A DNA stretch of 48,252 nucleotides from Candidatus Dichloromethanomonas elyunquensis (GTDB taxonomy: Bacteria; Bacillota; Desulfitobacteriia; Desulfitobacteriales; Syntrophobotulaceae), in contig LNDB01000018.1 of assembly GCA_001515265.1 (NCBI GenBank), positions 1-48,252 of the forward strand. Reading direction: 5' to 3'. The notes beneath the pieces were generated by a model, which saw only the letters and a list, made by a program, of their open reading frames with translations, had not been told where the DNA came from and searched no databases. Position numbers and translations under genes: made by a program. Positions 9,210-19,999 of the stretch are shown here, piece after piece. How positions within the stretch are numbered: the first letter of the stretch is position 1; every line of letters starts with the position of its first letter.

Positions 9210-10280
9210 ATGACAGAAATTGCTTTAACAAAAGTTGAAAAAGTGGGTTCTTTACCTGTCGATAAAGAACTGGGGTTTGGTAAAATTTTCACTGACCACA
9301 TGTTTGCGATGGACTATACTACCGGAGAGGGCTGGCATTCCCCGCGCATTGTACCCTATGCCGATTTTCCTGCCGGTCCTTCGATGATTGTATTGCATTA
9401 TGGACAAGCTATTTTTGAAGGAATAAAAGCTTTCCGTTCCGATGACAACCGAGTCTGGGTATTCAGACCTTATGAGTATTTGAACCGGTTTAACCGGTCC
9501 GCAGAATTCCTTTGCATCCCACAAATGGATGTTGAACAAGTCCATACCGCTTTATTTGAACTTTTGGCTTTAGAACAGAACTGGATTCCAGGCAAGCCCG
9601 GCACTTCCCTTTATATCAGGCCTTTTGTTTTTGCTGATGAACCGCATCTTGGAGTCAAAGTAGGGGACAGCTATAAGATGTTTATTATTCTTTCTCCTGT
9701 TGGGGCTTACTATAAAACCGGTTTTAATCCTATCAGCATTAAGGTCGAAGATAAATATGTCAGGGCGGTCAAAGGCGGGCTGGGTGAAGCAAAAACACCC
9801 GCCAATTACGCCATGAGTCTGTCAGCGCAGCAGGATGCCTATGCTGAAGGTTTCGGACAAGTTCTCTGGCTGGATGGCATCCACCGTAAATACATTGAAG
9901 AAGTAGGGACTATGAATATCCTTTTTAAAATTAATGGTGAGATTATTACCCCGGAACTCAACGGCAGTATCTTAGGAGGTATCACCCGTAAAACAGTTCT
10001 GGAATTATGCCGGAATTGGGGAATGAAAGTTTCCGAACGCCAGATCTCTATTGAAGAAGTTTTTGAAGCGCATACCAAGGGTCAGTTAGAAGAAGTTTTT
10101 GGTTCCGGTACCGCTGCAGTCATTTCTCCCGTCGGAGAGTTATCGTGGAAGGGTCAAAAAATCACCATTAACAATAATCAAACCGGTGAATTTGCCCAAA
10201 AACTATTCGATTATATCACTGGTGTACAATCCGGTCAGATTGAGGACACATATCACTGGATGGAAGAGATAAAAGATTAA
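9210..10280 (+). CDS. ilvE: Branched-chain amino acid aminotransferase
   Basis: 356 aa, the length of the longer (BCAT2-like) class IV PLP aminotransferases. It interconverts valine, leucine and isoleucine with their 2-oxo acids using glutamate/2-oxoglutarate. Diagnostic stretches are HYGQAIFEGIKAF, LYIRPFVFA, the PLP-lysine region GGLGEAKTPANYA, EEVGTMNILF and the C-terminal VFGSGTAAVISPVG. Start ATG with TAGGAGG eight bases upstream. No T-box-like leader is recognisable in the upstream region. It stands alone, followed by a palindromic element. Confidence 0.95.
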   Translation: MTEIALTKVEKVGSLPVDKELGFGKIFTDHMFAMDYTTGEGWHSPRIVPYADFPAGPSMIVLHYGQAIFEGIKAFRSDDNRVWVFRPYEYLNRFNRSAEFLCIPQMDVEQVHTALFELLALEQNWIPGKPGTSLYIRPFVFADEPHLGVKVGDSYKMFIILSPVGAYYKTGFNPISIKVEDKYVRAVKGGLGEAKTPANYAMSLSAQQDAYAEGFGQVLWLDGIHRKYIEEVGTMNILFKINGEIITPELNGSILGGITRKTVLELCRNWGMKVSERQISIEEVFEAHTKGQLEEVFGSGTAAVISPVGELSWKGQKITINNNQTGEFAQKLFDYITGVQSGQIEDTYHWMEEIKD

Positions 10281-10304
10281 TTTCTTGTAACCCTAATAGC
10301 TAAA

Positions 10305-10459
10305 ATGGAGCTGTTGCAAAACTACTAAAAAGTCCCCGTAATGTATAGCCGCTCTCGGCAGATTGCGCCCTCCATGGCGCAAACAGCCGCGCTCCGCCTC
10401 GTGCTTCGCTTGATGCTGTCTAGACATTACGGAGACTGGTCGTTTTGCAACAGCCCCAT
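10305..10459. repeat. 155-bp palindromic element (MITE/REP-like) with 18-bp terminal inverted repeats
   Basis: Terminal arms at 10305-10322 and 10442-10459 are inverted repeats of 18 bp with one mismatch; the core reads GCTGTTGCAAAAC. A second inverted pair of 9 bp (CCGTAATGT, 10336-10344 and 10424-10432) nests inside. The interior is GC-rich and has no coding sense. It lies between the convergent ilvE and chemoreceptor genes, ending 7 bases before the latter's stop. It could act as a bidirectional terminator or be a non-autonomous mobile element. Confidence 0.75.
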
Positions 10460-10466
10460 TTGCGTT

Positions 10467-11549
10467 TCACCTGTTATTGGTAGACATCTTCATTATCTTT
10501 TCCCCTATCGTCTTGAGGGCATCCACCTTCTGTGACAATATTTGAATAGACTTAGCCTGCTCCTGGGTTATCTCATTACTCTCTTCTACGTTCTTCTGTA
10601 CCCTGAACACGGAGTCTTGAAACCTCTTAAGCACCTCATCAATATTCTTAGCTGAATTGTTACTCTCTTCGGCTAGTTTACGGACTTCCTCAGCCACGAC
10701 TGAAAATCCGCGCCCGTGTTCGCCTGCGCGGGCAGCCTCAATAGCTGCATTCAGTCCCAACAGGTTTGTCTGCTGAGCCACACGCCTAATCACTTCCAAT
10801 ATCTTAGAAATACCATTAACCTCCTGCGTAGTTGTTTGGGCGATATCAGAAGACTCCTGGCTTGAGGCGGCAAGTTCTTCTGAAGATGCCGCTAATTCCT
10901 CTACAAATGAAGCAGCATCGTCTAGATCAGAAAAGAGTTCAGATAACACCTGCTCGAAACAACGTGTTTTCTCTCGTTCCTTATTCCGCTCCCGTTTCTG
11001 GACCTGAGCTATTTTCAGCGCCTCATTGATAGCCTGCTTTACTGCTAATAATCCTGATTCCAAGAGGTCGACGATGTAACCCCGCTCCTGAGCAGCCGTA
11101 TAGCCGCCTCTATCTCCCGAAATAGCATTAATACCTGTCCGGCTTAACTGTTCCAGTATGTTTGGGATGTCTTCAAGCTTGTTCCATGGCCTGATATGGA
11201 TCGTGATTTCACCCATAGAAAAGTCCGAATCACCCATTTCCAAATAGCTTCCATGCGCTACAATGCCTACTTTCGTTGCACCGCGGGCTACCAAGTGCTG
11301 TACCGATTCCAGTATTTCGTCAATATTCGCGGTTAACCCGATCACCGACTTATCTATATGTTCCCGTAATAAATTAACCATAAGGCCCCTGCTGATTATG
11401 ACATCAGCCTGGGGTTTGGCTTGAACAGCCTCTATGCCTTTTTCAAAACTCACTATCTCGATAGGAAATGATAAATTGAGCTGACGCATCGCCTGCTCCG
11501 CAACCTGAGCCATTCCAGGCGTTAATGCTACGAAAAAAATCGGTTCCAT
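10467..11549 (-). CDS. Soluble methyl-accepting chemotaxis-type protein with PrpR_N sensor domain
   Basis: 360 aa without membrane helices. Residues 1-~190 resemble the PrpR N-terminal sensor (propionate catabolism activator type, PF06506): ADVIISRG, the [13 protein letters not shown] region, [25 protein letters not shown]. Residues ~225-350 are a shortened MCP signalling hairpin with the conserved tip [20 protein letters not shown] and [10 protein letters not shown]. Start ATG with GGAGGTGG upstream. The chimera should couple a cytosolic metabolite to CheA/CheW signalling. No other chemotaxis gene is nearby. Confidence 0.88.
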   Translation of the reverse strand: MEPIFFVALTPGMAQVAEQAMRQLNLSFPIEIVSFEKGIEAVQAKPQADVIISRGLMVNLLREHIDKSVIGLTANIDEILESVQHLVARGATKVGIVAHGSYLEMGDSDFSMGEITIHIRPWNKLEDIPNILEQLSRTGINAISGDRGGYTAAQERGYIVDLLESGLLAVKQAINEALKIAQVQKRERNKEREKTRCFEQVLSELFSDLDDAASFVEELAASSEELAASSQESSDIAQTTTQEVNGISKILEVIRRVAQQTNLLGLNAAIEAARAGEHGRGFSVVAEEVRKLAEESNNSAKNIDEVLKRFQDSVFRVQKNVEESNEITQEQAKSIQILSQKVDALKTIGEKIMKMSTNNR

Positions 11550-11647
11550 TATTTTGCCACCTCCAAATTCATTAGTTTCATTACTAAATTTAATTTAATA
11601 TATCTATTAGTATTTATAATAGAGATTTACCTACACTTTACAAAACT

Positions 11648-11663
11648 TTGCAAAATTTTGCAA
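11648..11663. promoter_or_regulatory. 16-bp perfect palindrome upstream of the chemoreceptor gene
   Basis: TTGCAAAATTTTGCAA is a perfect palindrome about 100 bases upstream of the chemoreceptor start, in an otherwise empty AT-rich intergenic region. It may be an operator; the binding protein is unknown. Confidence 0.3.
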
Positions 11664-11733
11664 TCAAAACTTTCTTTTTTGGAAATTTTTGTTATTTCTT
11701 AATAATAGGTATTCCTTATATCGATATGAAGAC

Positions 11734-13107
11734 TTAAATATCTCCCGTTATTGCCAGAATTTGTTGTTCCGTATTATTAATTTTGGTCTTAAGAACTACT
11801 TTTCTTTTCCAGATATCCGCAATATATTTTAATGTCTGTTCCGCATACGTCTTCTCCAGTTCCCTGCCGTCAAAGACATGTTCAAGCGTCAATGTGCCGT
11901 CTTTCGCTGAAAAATCGGTGGCCTGGATTAACGGAACCCCACTCATACCAACAAACTTGCAGAGTGTGTTCCTGATGCTTTTCCATCCATCATCGTCCGG
12001 AACATTTTCAACAAAATACTCATTTTCTTTTTTGACGTATTCAAAAAGATTTAATTTTTGGCAGAGCTCTTGCGTCAAATATCTTCTAAGAAAAGACTCA
12101 TCCCGTTCACAGGCTCTCACTTCGAATATCTTTTCTTTTCCATGTACCCTCATCAGATCCTTAATCATTTCAAAACCCAAATAGTAGGGATTTAGTTGTC
12201 CGGTAATAGGCCTTACAACCTCATTATGACGTTTAATAAATTCAAGGTAAAGTGCTGATGGGAGGTCAAGCTCTTTAAGGATTTCATAATGCCAAAAACT
12301 CGCCCAGCCTTCATTCATGACTTTAGTTTCTATCTGTGGAATAAAATATCTCGTCTCACTTCGTACGATTTCCAATATACTGTTTTCCCAGTCTTCCAGC
12401 TTTCCATATTTTATAATAAACAATAATAAATCTTCTTCCGGCTGCAACGGTATTTTATTGATATCAGGAGGCATTTCTTCCCTATAGGGTTCTAAAATGC
12501 TGCGCTGAGATGCTTTTTGATAATAATCCTCCATTAGGGATTTCTTTAAATCTTCCTGACTACGCTTTTTCTCCCCTGCAACCCTGGGAGTCTGAAGTTT
12601 TAAAGCGTGTGCAGCGTCTAATATTCTTTCTACTTTTTCATAACCGATACTGGGATCATTAATGAAGGATTTGATCGTCCTTGCATGGCTTTTAAACATC
12701 TCCAGTGTATACTCGGCCTCAGTTTCCTCTGTAAACAGCCTGTTATTTTTAAAAAAATCATTATGCCCGTATACATGGGCAATGGTTAATATTTGCAGTA
12801 AAAGTGTATTATCCTTCATTAAATAAGCGATGCAGGGATCCGAGTTGATAACCATTTCGTAAGGGAGCCCTGTTAAATTATACTGATATAAGGTTTTTAG
12901 TTTTTCATAAGATTTCCCGAAACTCCAATGCGGATATCTTGAGGGCATACCGATATAGGCCTCATAAGAGAGCATATCTTCATAATTTACCAGTTCAAAT
13001 TCCTGAGGATAATAATCCAGTCCTGCTCTGTGAGCTATTATTTCTATCTTTTCACTCCATCCCTGTATCTGAGATAAATCATATTTCACCTGTTCATCCC
13101 GCCTCAT
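11734..13107 (-). CDS. spoVR: SpoVR family protein
   Basis: 457 aa, normal family size. SpoVR is involved in spore cortex formation in Bacillus and is widely found with PrkA and YhbH, as here. Family-typical stretches include [12 protein letters not shown], the H-rich [24 protein letters not shown] and [13 protein letters not shown]. The start overlaps the yhbH end by 14 bases. The ATG used has a weak RBS (AAAGAG); a GTG six codons downstream preceded by GAGGCGGG is an equally good start. It is last in the prkA-yhbH-spoVR transcription unit. Confidence 0.92.
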   Translation of the reverse strand: MRRDEQVKYDLSQIQGWSEKIEIIAHRAGLDYYPQEFELVNYEDMLSYEAYIGMPSRYPHWSFGKSYEKLKTLYQYNLTGLPYEMVINSDPCIAYLMKDNTLLLQILTIAHVYGHNDFFKNNRLFTEETEAEYTLEMFKSHARTIKSFINDPSIGYEKVERILDAAHALKLQTPRVAGEKKRSQEDLKKSLMEDYYQKASQRSILEPYREEMPPDINKIPLQPEEDLLLFIIKYGKLEDWENSILEIVRSETRYFIPQIETKVMNEGWASFWHYEILKELDLPSALYLEFIKRHNEVVRPITGQLNPYYLGFEMIKDLMRVHGKEKIFEVRACERDESFLRRYLTQELCQKLNLFEYVKKENEYFVENVPDDDGWKSIRNTLCKFVGMSGVPLIQATDFSAKDGTLTLEHVFDGRELEKTYAEQTLKYIADIWKRKVVLKTKINNTEQQILAITGDI

Positions 13108-14266
13108 ACTCTTTTTTTAGAATTTTTTTTAAAGATGGCCACAAATCTTCTTTATTCACTATCGATACCACTGTGTAATTATCGGCTTTTATCTCATCAC
13201 TAAATATTTTAATTAATGAACCCTTATAATAAGGACTCGGCATGACTTCTGCGAAAGCAAATAAATTACAAAGGGAACAAAGTGCCTTAGCATATTTTAC
13301 TGCTTCGTTATTATCCTGTTCCCAGTTTTCTCCATCACTTACATGAAAGGCATAAATATTCCATTTTTCAGGGCTATATCTTTGCTCTATTATTTCTAAC
13401 GCTTTTTTATACCCACTGGAAATATAAGTCCCCCCGGATTCTCCCTTGTGGAAAAACTCTTTCTCGCTGACCTCCATGGCAGTGGTTGAATGAGCAATAA
13501 ATATTATTTCTACATCAAAATATTTTATTTTAATAAATTGGTGCAGCAGGAAAAAAAACGACCTAGCCAGATATTTCCGGATCTGATCCATAGACCCGGA
13601 GACATCCATTATGCATAGGACTACGGCATTGGATTCTCTTTCTTTTGTTTCTTTTATCCTTTGATATCTTAAATCGTCTTCAATAAAGGGGACTCTCCCT
13701 GTGTTCTCTTCTTCAAGATGTTCTTCCCGTTGCGTTTTCTTCATGCTTTGTCTTCTCTTTATTTTTTCCACCATCGAACGTTTTTTAGCCAGTCTGGGGG
13801 GAATCCCTTTTCTTTGATAGCCGGACTTTTTTTTTGAACTTTGTGATATGATTTCTGAAAGTTTATTCTTATCAAAATCAGGAAGATCTAAATCCTCAAA
13901 TAGATAATTGATTACATCTTCGATTGTGACTTCTGTTTCGTAAATATCTTCCCCTTCCTGATCACCGGCCCCCTGATTTCCCTTTCCGGACCTTTTTTCG
14001 GCACTTCCTATTTTATCCCCTCTTTTTTCATTTCCACTGCCGCTGCTGACCCCGGAGCTGTTGTTTCCATAGATAAATTGATATTCCTTTAAACCCCTTA
14101 TGGGTATCTTAATTTTTTTGTTCTTGCTCTCGCCGATAATACTTTCTTCCGAAATAATATCGGCAAGGTTTTTCTTAATTGATTTCTCGACTAATTGCCG
14201 GTGCCTTCTCCTGTCTTCTACCGACCGATCATGTTCTATGGGATTCAAGTCTCTGAATATGGCCAT
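13094..14266 (-). CDS. yhbH: YhbH family sporulation protein (DUF444, vWA-like)
   Basis: 390 aa. Basic N-terminal region beginning [19 protein letters not shown], a glycine/serine-rich low-complexity segment near residues 85-115, and a C-terminal von Willebrand A-like domain with a MIDAS-type motif ([11 protein letters not shown]). DUF444 proteins occur in operons with PrkA and SpoVR. Start at the ATG with AAGGA eight bases upstream rather than seven codons earlier. Only 4 nt separate it from the prkA stop. Confidence 0.92.
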   Translation of the reverse strand: MAIFRDLNPIEHDRSVEDRRRHRQLVEKSIKKNLADIISEESIIGESKNKKIKIPIRGLKEYQFIYGNNSSGVSSGSGNEKRGDKIGSAEKRSGKGNQGAGDQEGEDIYETEVTIEDVINYLFEDLDLPDFDKNKLSEIISQSSKKKSGYQRKGIPPRLAKKRSMVEKIKRRQSMKKTQREEHLEEENTGRVPFIEDDLRYQRIKETKERESNAVVLCIMDVSGSMDQIRKYLARSFFFLLHQFIKIKYFDVEIIFIAHSTTAMEVSEKEFFHKGESGGTYISSGYKKALEIIEQRYSPEKWNIYAFHVSDGENWEQDNNEAVKYAKALCSLCNLFAFAEVMPSPYYKGSLIKIFSDEIKADNYTVVSIVNKEDLWPSLKKILKKEYEAG

Positions 14267-14270
14267 AATA

Positions 14271-16196
14271 TCAGTCCTTCCATACATTATTGGCCGCGTA
14301 TTTCAGAATCACATTACAACAGTAATCGCAGTAACCATTTTCTTTCATCCTTTGCACCATGGCATTATGCTTCTCATCCTGTTCCTTATCTCTGACCTGA
14401 GATTGGGTAATTACCCGGGATAATTCCTTAACAGAAGCTGTTAATTTCTTTTCTATCGCTTCTTTTAGAGGCTCGTAAGAACCGTAATCAATTTTTGTTC
14501 CTTTTCTCATGAGATAAAACATATAGGAAGTAACATCCGTTCTGAATCCGCTCGCCGAGTTCTCCGATATTCCGATATGCTCTTCAATAGAGCGCAGGAA
14601 TTTTAAGTCCGGGTCCAATTGTTCACCGGTAGAATTATCTTTAATTTTCGTTTTATTTACAAAAGCTTCGGCATGATCCAGATAATTATTGAAAAGCGTT
14701 TCAGCCTGTTCTCTGTAACTGTGGATGAAGGCCATCGTTACTTCTTTTTCAAGAATTTTATTGTATTCTTTACGTATCGTATCCTGCAGAAATGCCAAAT
14801 ACTTTCTTTTTTGGTCGTCAGCAATATCCAAATCTTTGACAGCCCTGATTAAGCTTTCCATAATGCTTAAAGGATTAATGCAGTTATGCTCGGAATTGGT
14901 TAAAGCGGTATCAATCGCCTTGATAACGAAACGGGTTGAAATACCGGACATCCCTTCGCGGTTGCCCGCCTCTTCCCTGAGTTCCATAATATCGAATTTC
15001 CTGGTCATTCCTTTTTCTACAATTTCTTCTCCATTGTAAATTTTCATTTTAGTAAGAGGGTCAACTTTATTAGAAGGAGAAATTCTTGAGAGAATGGCAA
15101 ACATTGCACCAATATCAATACTGTGAGGTGCTATATGAGACTTGAAACTGCTCTTTTTTAATATTTTCTCATATATCTTGATCTCTTCATTTAATTCCAG
15201 ACAGTAAGGAACATCAATTTTTACGATGCGATCAAGGATCGCTTCATTGGTGTGGTCCGATTTAAATTTGTTCCATTCTGCTTCATTCGAATGTGCCAGG
15301 ATAACCCCATCAAAATAAATCATAGAACCCTTTCCGGGCGAGGGAATAGATTTTTCCTGGGTTGCTGTAATGATGGTGTGAAGATATTCGACATCATTCT
15401 TAAAAACTTCAATGAACTCTACAGTTCCTCTGTTCCCCACATTAAAAGCACCATTCAAGGAAAATACCCTCGGGTCGTCTTCCGGGTATAAGTCCATCTT
15501 AGAAATATCAACCGATCCAATAAGAACAGATGTATCCTGGTTATTGGGATCGACAGGGGGAACAACGCCTATTCCTTTTTTAGACCTTATCGAAAAATCC
15601 GAGGTTGTTACCGGGAATTTTTCAAATTCAGCATTATACTCTTCTTTCAATCTGTAGCGGCAAACAGGACAAAGATCCCCTTCAATCTCTATCCCAAGAA
15701 TTTCTTCGAAATCTTTTCGAAGGTGCTTGGGAATGAGATGCAGCGGCTCTTCTCTCATCGGACAGCCTTTTAACGTGTAAATCGGTTCGCTCTTTTCCAA
15801 TGCTCTTTTTAGAGCTTCCATGATTGAAGATTTACCTGAACCCACAGGGCCTACCAGGTATAATACCTGTTTCGCTTCTTCCCCTTTCATTGCAGAAGAG
15901 TGAAAATATTCAACAATTCTCATTAATGTTTTGTCGATACCAAAAAAATCATTTTTAAAAAAATCATATTTCTTAATGATTTGCTGATTACCGTGAATTC
16001 TCTTAATTCTTTCGTTTTCCTCAGGTCTTAATATTTGAACTCCCTTTTTTATTATCAAGTCATACATTCTTCTGTGAGCCAATTTGGCAGCATATTTATC
16101 GGTTTTCAGAATATCCAGGTATTCTAGAAAACTTCCTTCGAAAGCGTATTTTTTTCTTGTCTCTCTGTCTCTATTAATTAAATCCTTAAATTCCAT
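14271..16196 (-). CDS. prkA: PrkA-type serine protein kinase / AAA ATPase
   Basis: 641 aa, full length for the family. N-terminal AAA module with Walker [10 protein letters not shown] (residues 116-124), followed by a kinase-like C-terminal region. The N-terminal half contains a CPVCRYRL Cys pair and the C-terminus a CDYCC cluster. PrkA is a cytosolic stress/sporulation protein reported as serine kinase and, in later work, as an AAA protease-like enzyme. It is the first gene of the operon and is preceded by about 300 nt of AT-rich DNA that should hold its promoter. Confidence 0.95.
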   Translation of the reverse strand: MEFKDLINRDRETRKKYAFEGSFLEYLDILKTDKYAAKLAHRRMYDLIIKKGVQILRPEENERIKRIHGNQQIIKKYDFFKNDFFGIDKTLMRIVEYFHSSAMKGEEAKQVLYLVGPVGSGKSSIMEALKRALEKSEPIYTLKGCPMREEPLHLIPKHLRKDFEEILGIEIEGDLCPVCRYRLKEEYNAEFEKFPVTTSDFSIRSKKGIGVVPPVDPNNQDTSVLIGSVDISKMDLYPEDDPRVFSLNGAFNVGNRGTVEFIEVFKNDVEYLHTIITATQEKSIPSPGKGSMIYFDGVILAHSNEAEWNKFKSDHTNEAILDRIVKIDVPYCLELNEEIKIYEKILKKSSFKSHIAPHSIDIGAMFAILSRISPSNKVDPLTKMKIYNGEEIVEKGMTRKFDIMELREEAGNREGMSGISTRFVIKAIDTALTNSEHNCINPLSIMESLIRAVKDLDIADDQKRKYLAFLQDTIRKEYNKILEKEVTMAFIHSYREQAETLFNNYLDHAEAFVNKTKIKDNSTGEQLDPDLKFLRSIEEHIGISENSASGFRTDVTSYMFYLMRKGTKIDYGSYEPLKEAIEKKLTASVKELSRVITQSQVRDKEQDEKHNAMVQRMKENGYCDYCCNVILKYAANNVWKD

Positions 16197-16350
16197 CTCT
16201 TTTTTCCGCCCCTTCCCGGCTGTATCTTAATTACTATAAAGAGTATCAGTTTATTATATTTATATGAGCAGTATTAGTTATATATTTTTTGATAAATATT
16301 CTAATAAATTTATCCCTTAATCTGTTTCCCATATCTCCTGGGAGCAGGCT

Positions 16351-16400
16351 AAAAAAAGCAAAGGCCAGAGAAAAAACTATCACTTAATTCTCCTGGCCAA
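16351..16400 (-). terminator. Rho-independent terminator of the AbrB-like transporter gene
   Basis: Stem GGCCAGGAGAA / TTCTC-TGGCC (16363-16372 and 16388-16398) followed on the minus strand by TTTGCTTTTTTT. The rest of the 16197-16492 gap is AT-rich with no gene. Confidence 0.8.
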
Positions 16401-16492
16401 AAACAGCAAAGGTTATAAGAACCTTGTTCAATTAGTTAGCAAGTCATATTTAGAAGGGTTTCATAACAACTTCTTGTTACTAAAGTTTATTT

Positions 16493-17560
16493 TTATTGAC
16501 CGATAAAATGTAAAACTAAGCTAATAATTTGCGGAAAAAATGTCATAACTATTACTAGGCGAAGAACTTGCAAGATGATGACATCTGTATTCTCCACTCC
16601 TATATCCGAAGAGATCAAAGCCATATCCGAAGCGCCTGCGGGAGTTGTTATCAGCATTGATTCTTTTCGTGAGAAGCCGCAAGTTTTACTGAGTATCATC
16701 CCTGTAAAAAAACAGTTAGCCATATACCCAATGATAATAATGACAAGTGGAATTAAAAGATGTCTCAGTCCCAAAACATCTGACATGACTATGGTACTGC
16801 CTAAATAACAGCCGCTCAGTATCTGAGCAAATTTCCTTAACCATTTTGGCGCGTAAGCAAAATCTAAGAGCAGTTTCAAACTAAGTACAGATACGATTGA
16901 GAAGACAAAAGCACCCGCCGGGATACCTGTCTTATTCCCTATCAATCCAAAGATTGAAGCCACTATTAATGTACAGATTAATGCCTGTCGGGATTTTGTG
17001 TTGGATTTTTGCCGTTTTTCCTTATAAGCTTCTCTGTAACCTTCATCTTCAAATTGGTTTCTCCTGTCGTTATAGGTACGAATCAAGAGAGGAAACACGC
17101 CAATCCCAAGCATCTGCCTTACAATTTGCATGACAGCTACCGTTGGACCATCCGCTCCCATGACAGCGGCAATAATCGGCGTATCAATAATTCCGCCCGG
17201 AACAGCGGACATAAAAGATGTAACTAAATCTAGCGGACTGGATAAATGAATGAGGATGCCCGTAACCAAATTCAGAATAAGGAATGCCGAAATTATAATG
17301 ACTGTCGGCTTGATAATTTTAGGAAGTCTTGTTACATCGCTTTTTTCTATGGTGCATCCTATAAAGGCACCGGCAATAATTTGTACTAATAGCTTAGTTT
17401 GGCTTGGCATATACGCAGCGCCAAAACAGATGTTTAATAATGCCGCCCCAACAATGGCTCCGACCAGTAATCCGCCAGGGACTCTAACTTTATTGATGAA
17501 AAGTCCGGCTAGCGTTCCGGTAAATAATGTTACTAACAAGTATAAATAAGCCATATTCAT
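16493..17560 (-). CDS. AbrB family transporter-like membrane protein (PF05145)
   Basis: 355 aa with about ten hydrophobic helices in two similar halves. Each half has the family motif: [13 protein letters not shown] and [20 protein letters not shown] in the first, [17 protein letters not shown] in the second. The family is annotated as 'AbrB' or 'ammonia monooxygenase-like', but it consists of membrane permeases unrelated to the AbrB transcription factor. Substrate unknown. Monocistronic, with its own terminator. Confidence 0.82.
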   Translation of the reverse strand: MNMAYLYLLVTLFTGTLAGLFINKVRVPGGLLVGAIVGAALLNICFGAAYMPSQTKLLVQIIAGAFIGCTIEKSDVTRLPKIIKPTVIIISAFLILNLVTGILIHLSSPLDLVTSFMSAVPGGIIDTPIIAAVMGADGPTVAVMQIVRQMLGIGVFPLLIRTYNDRRNQFEDEGYREAYKEKRQKSNTKSRQALICTLIVASIFGLIGNKTGIPAGAFVFSIVSVLSLKLLLDFAYAPKWLRKFAQILSGCYLGSTIVMSDVLGLRHLLIPLVIIIIGYMANCFFTGMILSKTCGFSRKESMLITTPAGASDMALISSDIGVENTDVIILQVLRLVIVMTFFPQIISLVLHFIGQ

Positions 17561-17743
17561 TTCTTTTCCGGATGATCTATTTTCGTGCTATTCGCACTTG
17601 CATTGTATCTAATGTGCTATATAAATTATCTTAAGCTTTTCAAAGTAAATTTGCAAATATAGGCGGTTTGGACACAAGCGATATATATTTCATCCGCTTT
17701 TTTCACCGGATCAACATCCTTGTTTTTCCATACCCTTGATTCT

Positions 17744-18268
17744 CTACCATCCTCTGCCATATTCTTTAAAACAATCAAGGCAAACTTTCTTCCCGTCCTG
17801 CAATCGTATTTTGTGCTCCGGTGCACTTTCCCCGCAAGATTCACAGACAACAGGCGTAAAAATTCTTGCTGTCTCAGGCAAACTGAAAGCAGGCTTCATA
17901 AAATCAAATAGCTCCTCCACCGGTGAGTTTAGAATATATTCCTGGCGTTCTTTCCTGTCCATTTCCCCTTGAAAAGGTTTAATCATTATTCGCAGGCTTT
18001 CGCCATTCCTTCTATTAAAAAAGCTGAAAGCCATTTTGCCCGTATCCCTATAAATCAGATTCCCCTTACCGATGCTGCAGCCCGTGAGCAACTGGATAGC
18101 ATCAACACCACAGGCATCATTTTCGGTGACACATACCACTTCTTCATCCGAAGAAAAAGTAATGCCCATTTTTTCTTTTGCTGCCTCGGCGGCTTTAAAA
18201 CCGATGGCAAGGCCAGAACAGGAATGGCCGTGAAACTCTACCGCTTTTTGCCAATTCGTTTTTTCCAT
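17744..18268 (-). CDS. FmdE family protein with C-terminal zinc ribbon (copy 1)
   Basis: 174 aa. FmdE-like domain with EFHGHSCSGLAIG near the N-terminus, CVTENDACGVDAIQ and FFNRRNGESLR. A C-terminal TraR/DksA-like C4 zinc finger follows (CESCG...CLDCF). FmdE is a subunit or accessory of formylmethanofuran dehydrogenase in methanogens; in non-methanogens its role is unproven. It is a close paralogue of the gene at 34061-34591, differing at scattered positions. Upstream lies a decayed copy of the methyltransferase that precedes the other paralogue. RBS AAAGGAG. Confidence 0.88.
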   Translation of the reverse strand: MEKTNWQKAVEFHGHSCSGLAIGFKAAEAAKEKMGITFSSDEEVVCVTENDACGVDAIQLLTGCSIGKGNLIYRDTGKMAFSFFNRRNGESLRIMIKPFQGEMDRKERQEYILNSPVEELFDFMKPAFSLPETARIFTPVVCESCGESAPEHKIRLQDGKKVCLDCFKEYGRGW

Positions 18269-18287
18269 AATTCCTTATCTCCTTTGA

Positions 18288-18497
18288 TCAATTGATTGAA
18301 CCTGCCAAAACAATGTTGTTATGCTTTTCTTCGTATACGCAATAAGCTTCATCAAGCGTTTTTTCCATCTTTTAGTCCGGCAACAGCCTTGGCAAAACAA
18401 AATTACTGAAACTTTCTGCCATGGAGTTCCACATGTCCACACTGGCATGCTTGTTTTTTTGCTTAAGACTCCACTTTTCCCGGATTTCATCTATGAC
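18288..18497 (-). pseudogene. Remnant of class I SAM methyltransferase (copy of 34634-35446)
   Basis: On the minus strand an in-frame stretch IDEIREKWSLKQ...ASVDMWNSMAESF matches the N-terminus of the intact methyltransferase at 35446. It then loses the SAM-binding core, meets a TAA stop, and resumes in the same frame with KMEKTLDEA, directly joined to VYEE, both recognisable from the intact C-terminal part. The start codon is also gone. It sits just upstream of the FmdE copy, exactly as the intact gene does in the other locus. Confidence 0.8.
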
Positions 18498-18540
18498 CAA
18501 AGCATTAACCCCCTCATAGAAAATGTTATCAATATTACCC

Positions 18541-18575
18541 TTTTTTTACAATCCGGGCAGGGGGCATAAAATCAG
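18541..18575 (-). promoter_or_regulatory. Leader segment shared with the intact methyltransferase operon
   Basis: TTACAATCCG followed by a G-run and ATAAAAT (plus-strand reading) matches 35493-35520 upstream of the intact methyltransferase at the same relative place. Conservation upstream of a dead gene suggests that a promoter or operator region was duplicated together with the genes. Confidence 0.45.
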
Positions 18576-18706
18576 CAAATTCCCTGCCTCCACGATAGAA
18601 ATACAAATGAAATAACAGAGCTTATTTACCCTGTTATTCAATAAATGTATTTTACCTGTTCTTTTTTTGATTCGGTCATTTCAATCCTAGATTCAACGAC
18701 AATTGA

Positions 18707-19999
18707 TTAAGAAAGTACTTTACCTGTAAAGGTTAGATAAAGCAAAACCGCATTTAACCCGATAATCATGCTAGCGATGGTCCAACCAACCACTTTCGTC
18801 AAAGGTTTGTTAACAAGTGTTCCCATGAGGTCTTTCCTACTCGTGATAATCAACATGGGAATAATGGCAAATGGAAGAGCGAAGCTTAAGGCCACTTGAC
18901 TGATGACCAGGGCATTCATGGGGTTAATACCAAGTCCGATGATAATCAATGCCGGAGCCATTGTGATCAGTCGTCTTGCATTAATTGGTATGTTTAAACC
19001 GATGAAACCCTTCATAATTGTCTGACCGGCAAAAGTACCGACCGCTGAGGAGGATAATCCTGAAGCCAAGAGAGCAATGCCAAAGGTACCGCTTGATAAC
19101 GAACCGAGGAGCGGCGAAAGAGACTGATGGGCCTGCTCAATCGTTTCTACAGCTATGCCGTTGCGAAAAAATACGGCGGCGGATACAATAACCATAGCCG
19201 CGTTGACTATAAACGCGATATTCATGGCGATGGCAATATCAATTCGCTCCATGCGCAGATGCTGTCGTTTTTGTTCTTCATTATCATTCTTTTTGTTTCT
19301 GGCCTGCACCAGTTGGGAGTGCAGATAGATCACATGAGGCATAACCGTTGCACCTAACATACCAACGGCAATTAATACTGCTTCTCCATTGGGCAAGGAT
19401 GGAATTATGGTGTGGAATCCTGCGGCAGCCCAGTCAGGCTTTGCTAAATACAGTTCCGTTACGTATGCCACAGTTATTACCGCAACTAAGGTGCCAATAA
19501 TCCATTCGACAACTTTTTGACCGTATTTCTCCATGTATACAATCATAAAACTTAATACTCCTGTTAGCAGTCCGGCATAAATCATGGGGATATGGAACAA
19601 CAAATATAATCCTAGCGTCCCACCGAGAAACTCCGCCAAATCGGTAGCCATAGCGGCAAGCTCTGCTTCAATCCAAAAGAACCAATTGGTCTTTCTCGAA
19701 AAAACTTTTGAGCACATTTCCGGCAGGTTATGTCTTGTAGCTATTCCGAGTTTTGCCGACAACCCTTGCAAAAAGATAGCCATTAGGTTGCTCCAGAGGA
19801 TTACCCACACTAAGCTGTAGTTAAATGTTGCTCCGCCACTGATGTTTGTAGCAAAATTTCCAGGGTCAATATAGGCTACACTGACAATAAATGCCGGACC
19901 AAGAAACTTCAATAGAGATCTTAATTTGTTTTTCCAGGTATCTCCGGTTACTGGAAACGGCACCGGCACGCCTTGTGTGATGTTCAGACCTTCATTCAT
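18707..19999 (-). CDS. mntH: Nramp family divalent metal (Mn2+/Fe2+) transporter
   Basis: 430 aa, about eleven membrane helices. Diagnostic Nramp motifs are DPGN in helix 1 (AYIDPGNFATNISGG) and MPHVIYLHSQ in helix 6; both bind the metal. It imports Mn2+ and related ions with protons across the cytoplasmic membrane. Start ATG with AAGGAGGATC upstream. The long upstream region contains two DtxR/MntR-like inverted repeats (20224-20271), suggesting metal-responsive repression. Confidence 0.93.
   Translation of the reverse strand: MNEGLNITQGVPVPFPVTGDTWKNKLRSLLKFLGPAFIVSVAYIDPGNFATNISGGATFNYSLVWVILWSNLMAIFLQGLSAKLGIATRHNLPEMCSKVFSRKTNWFFWIEAELAAMATDLAEFLGGTLGLYLLFHIPMIYAGLLTGVLSFMIVYMEKYGQKVVEWIIGTLVAVITVAYVTELYLAKPDWAAAGFHTIIPSLPNGEAVLIAVGMLGATVMPHVIYLHSQLVQARNKKNDNEEQKRQHLRMERIDIAIAMNIAFIVNAAMVIVSAAVFFRNGIAVETIEQAHQSLSPLLGSLSSGTFGIALLASGLSSSAVGTFAGQTIMKGFIGLNIPINARRLITMAPALIIIGLGINPMNALVISQVALSFALPFAIIPMLIITSRKDLMGTLVNKPLTKVVGWTIASMIIGLNAVLLYLTFTGKVLS

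Noticed and set aside
17626-17850. 74-aa minus-strand ORF extending past the FmdE stop
   Set aside because: Out-of-frame shadow of the FmdE C-terminus with no start signal.
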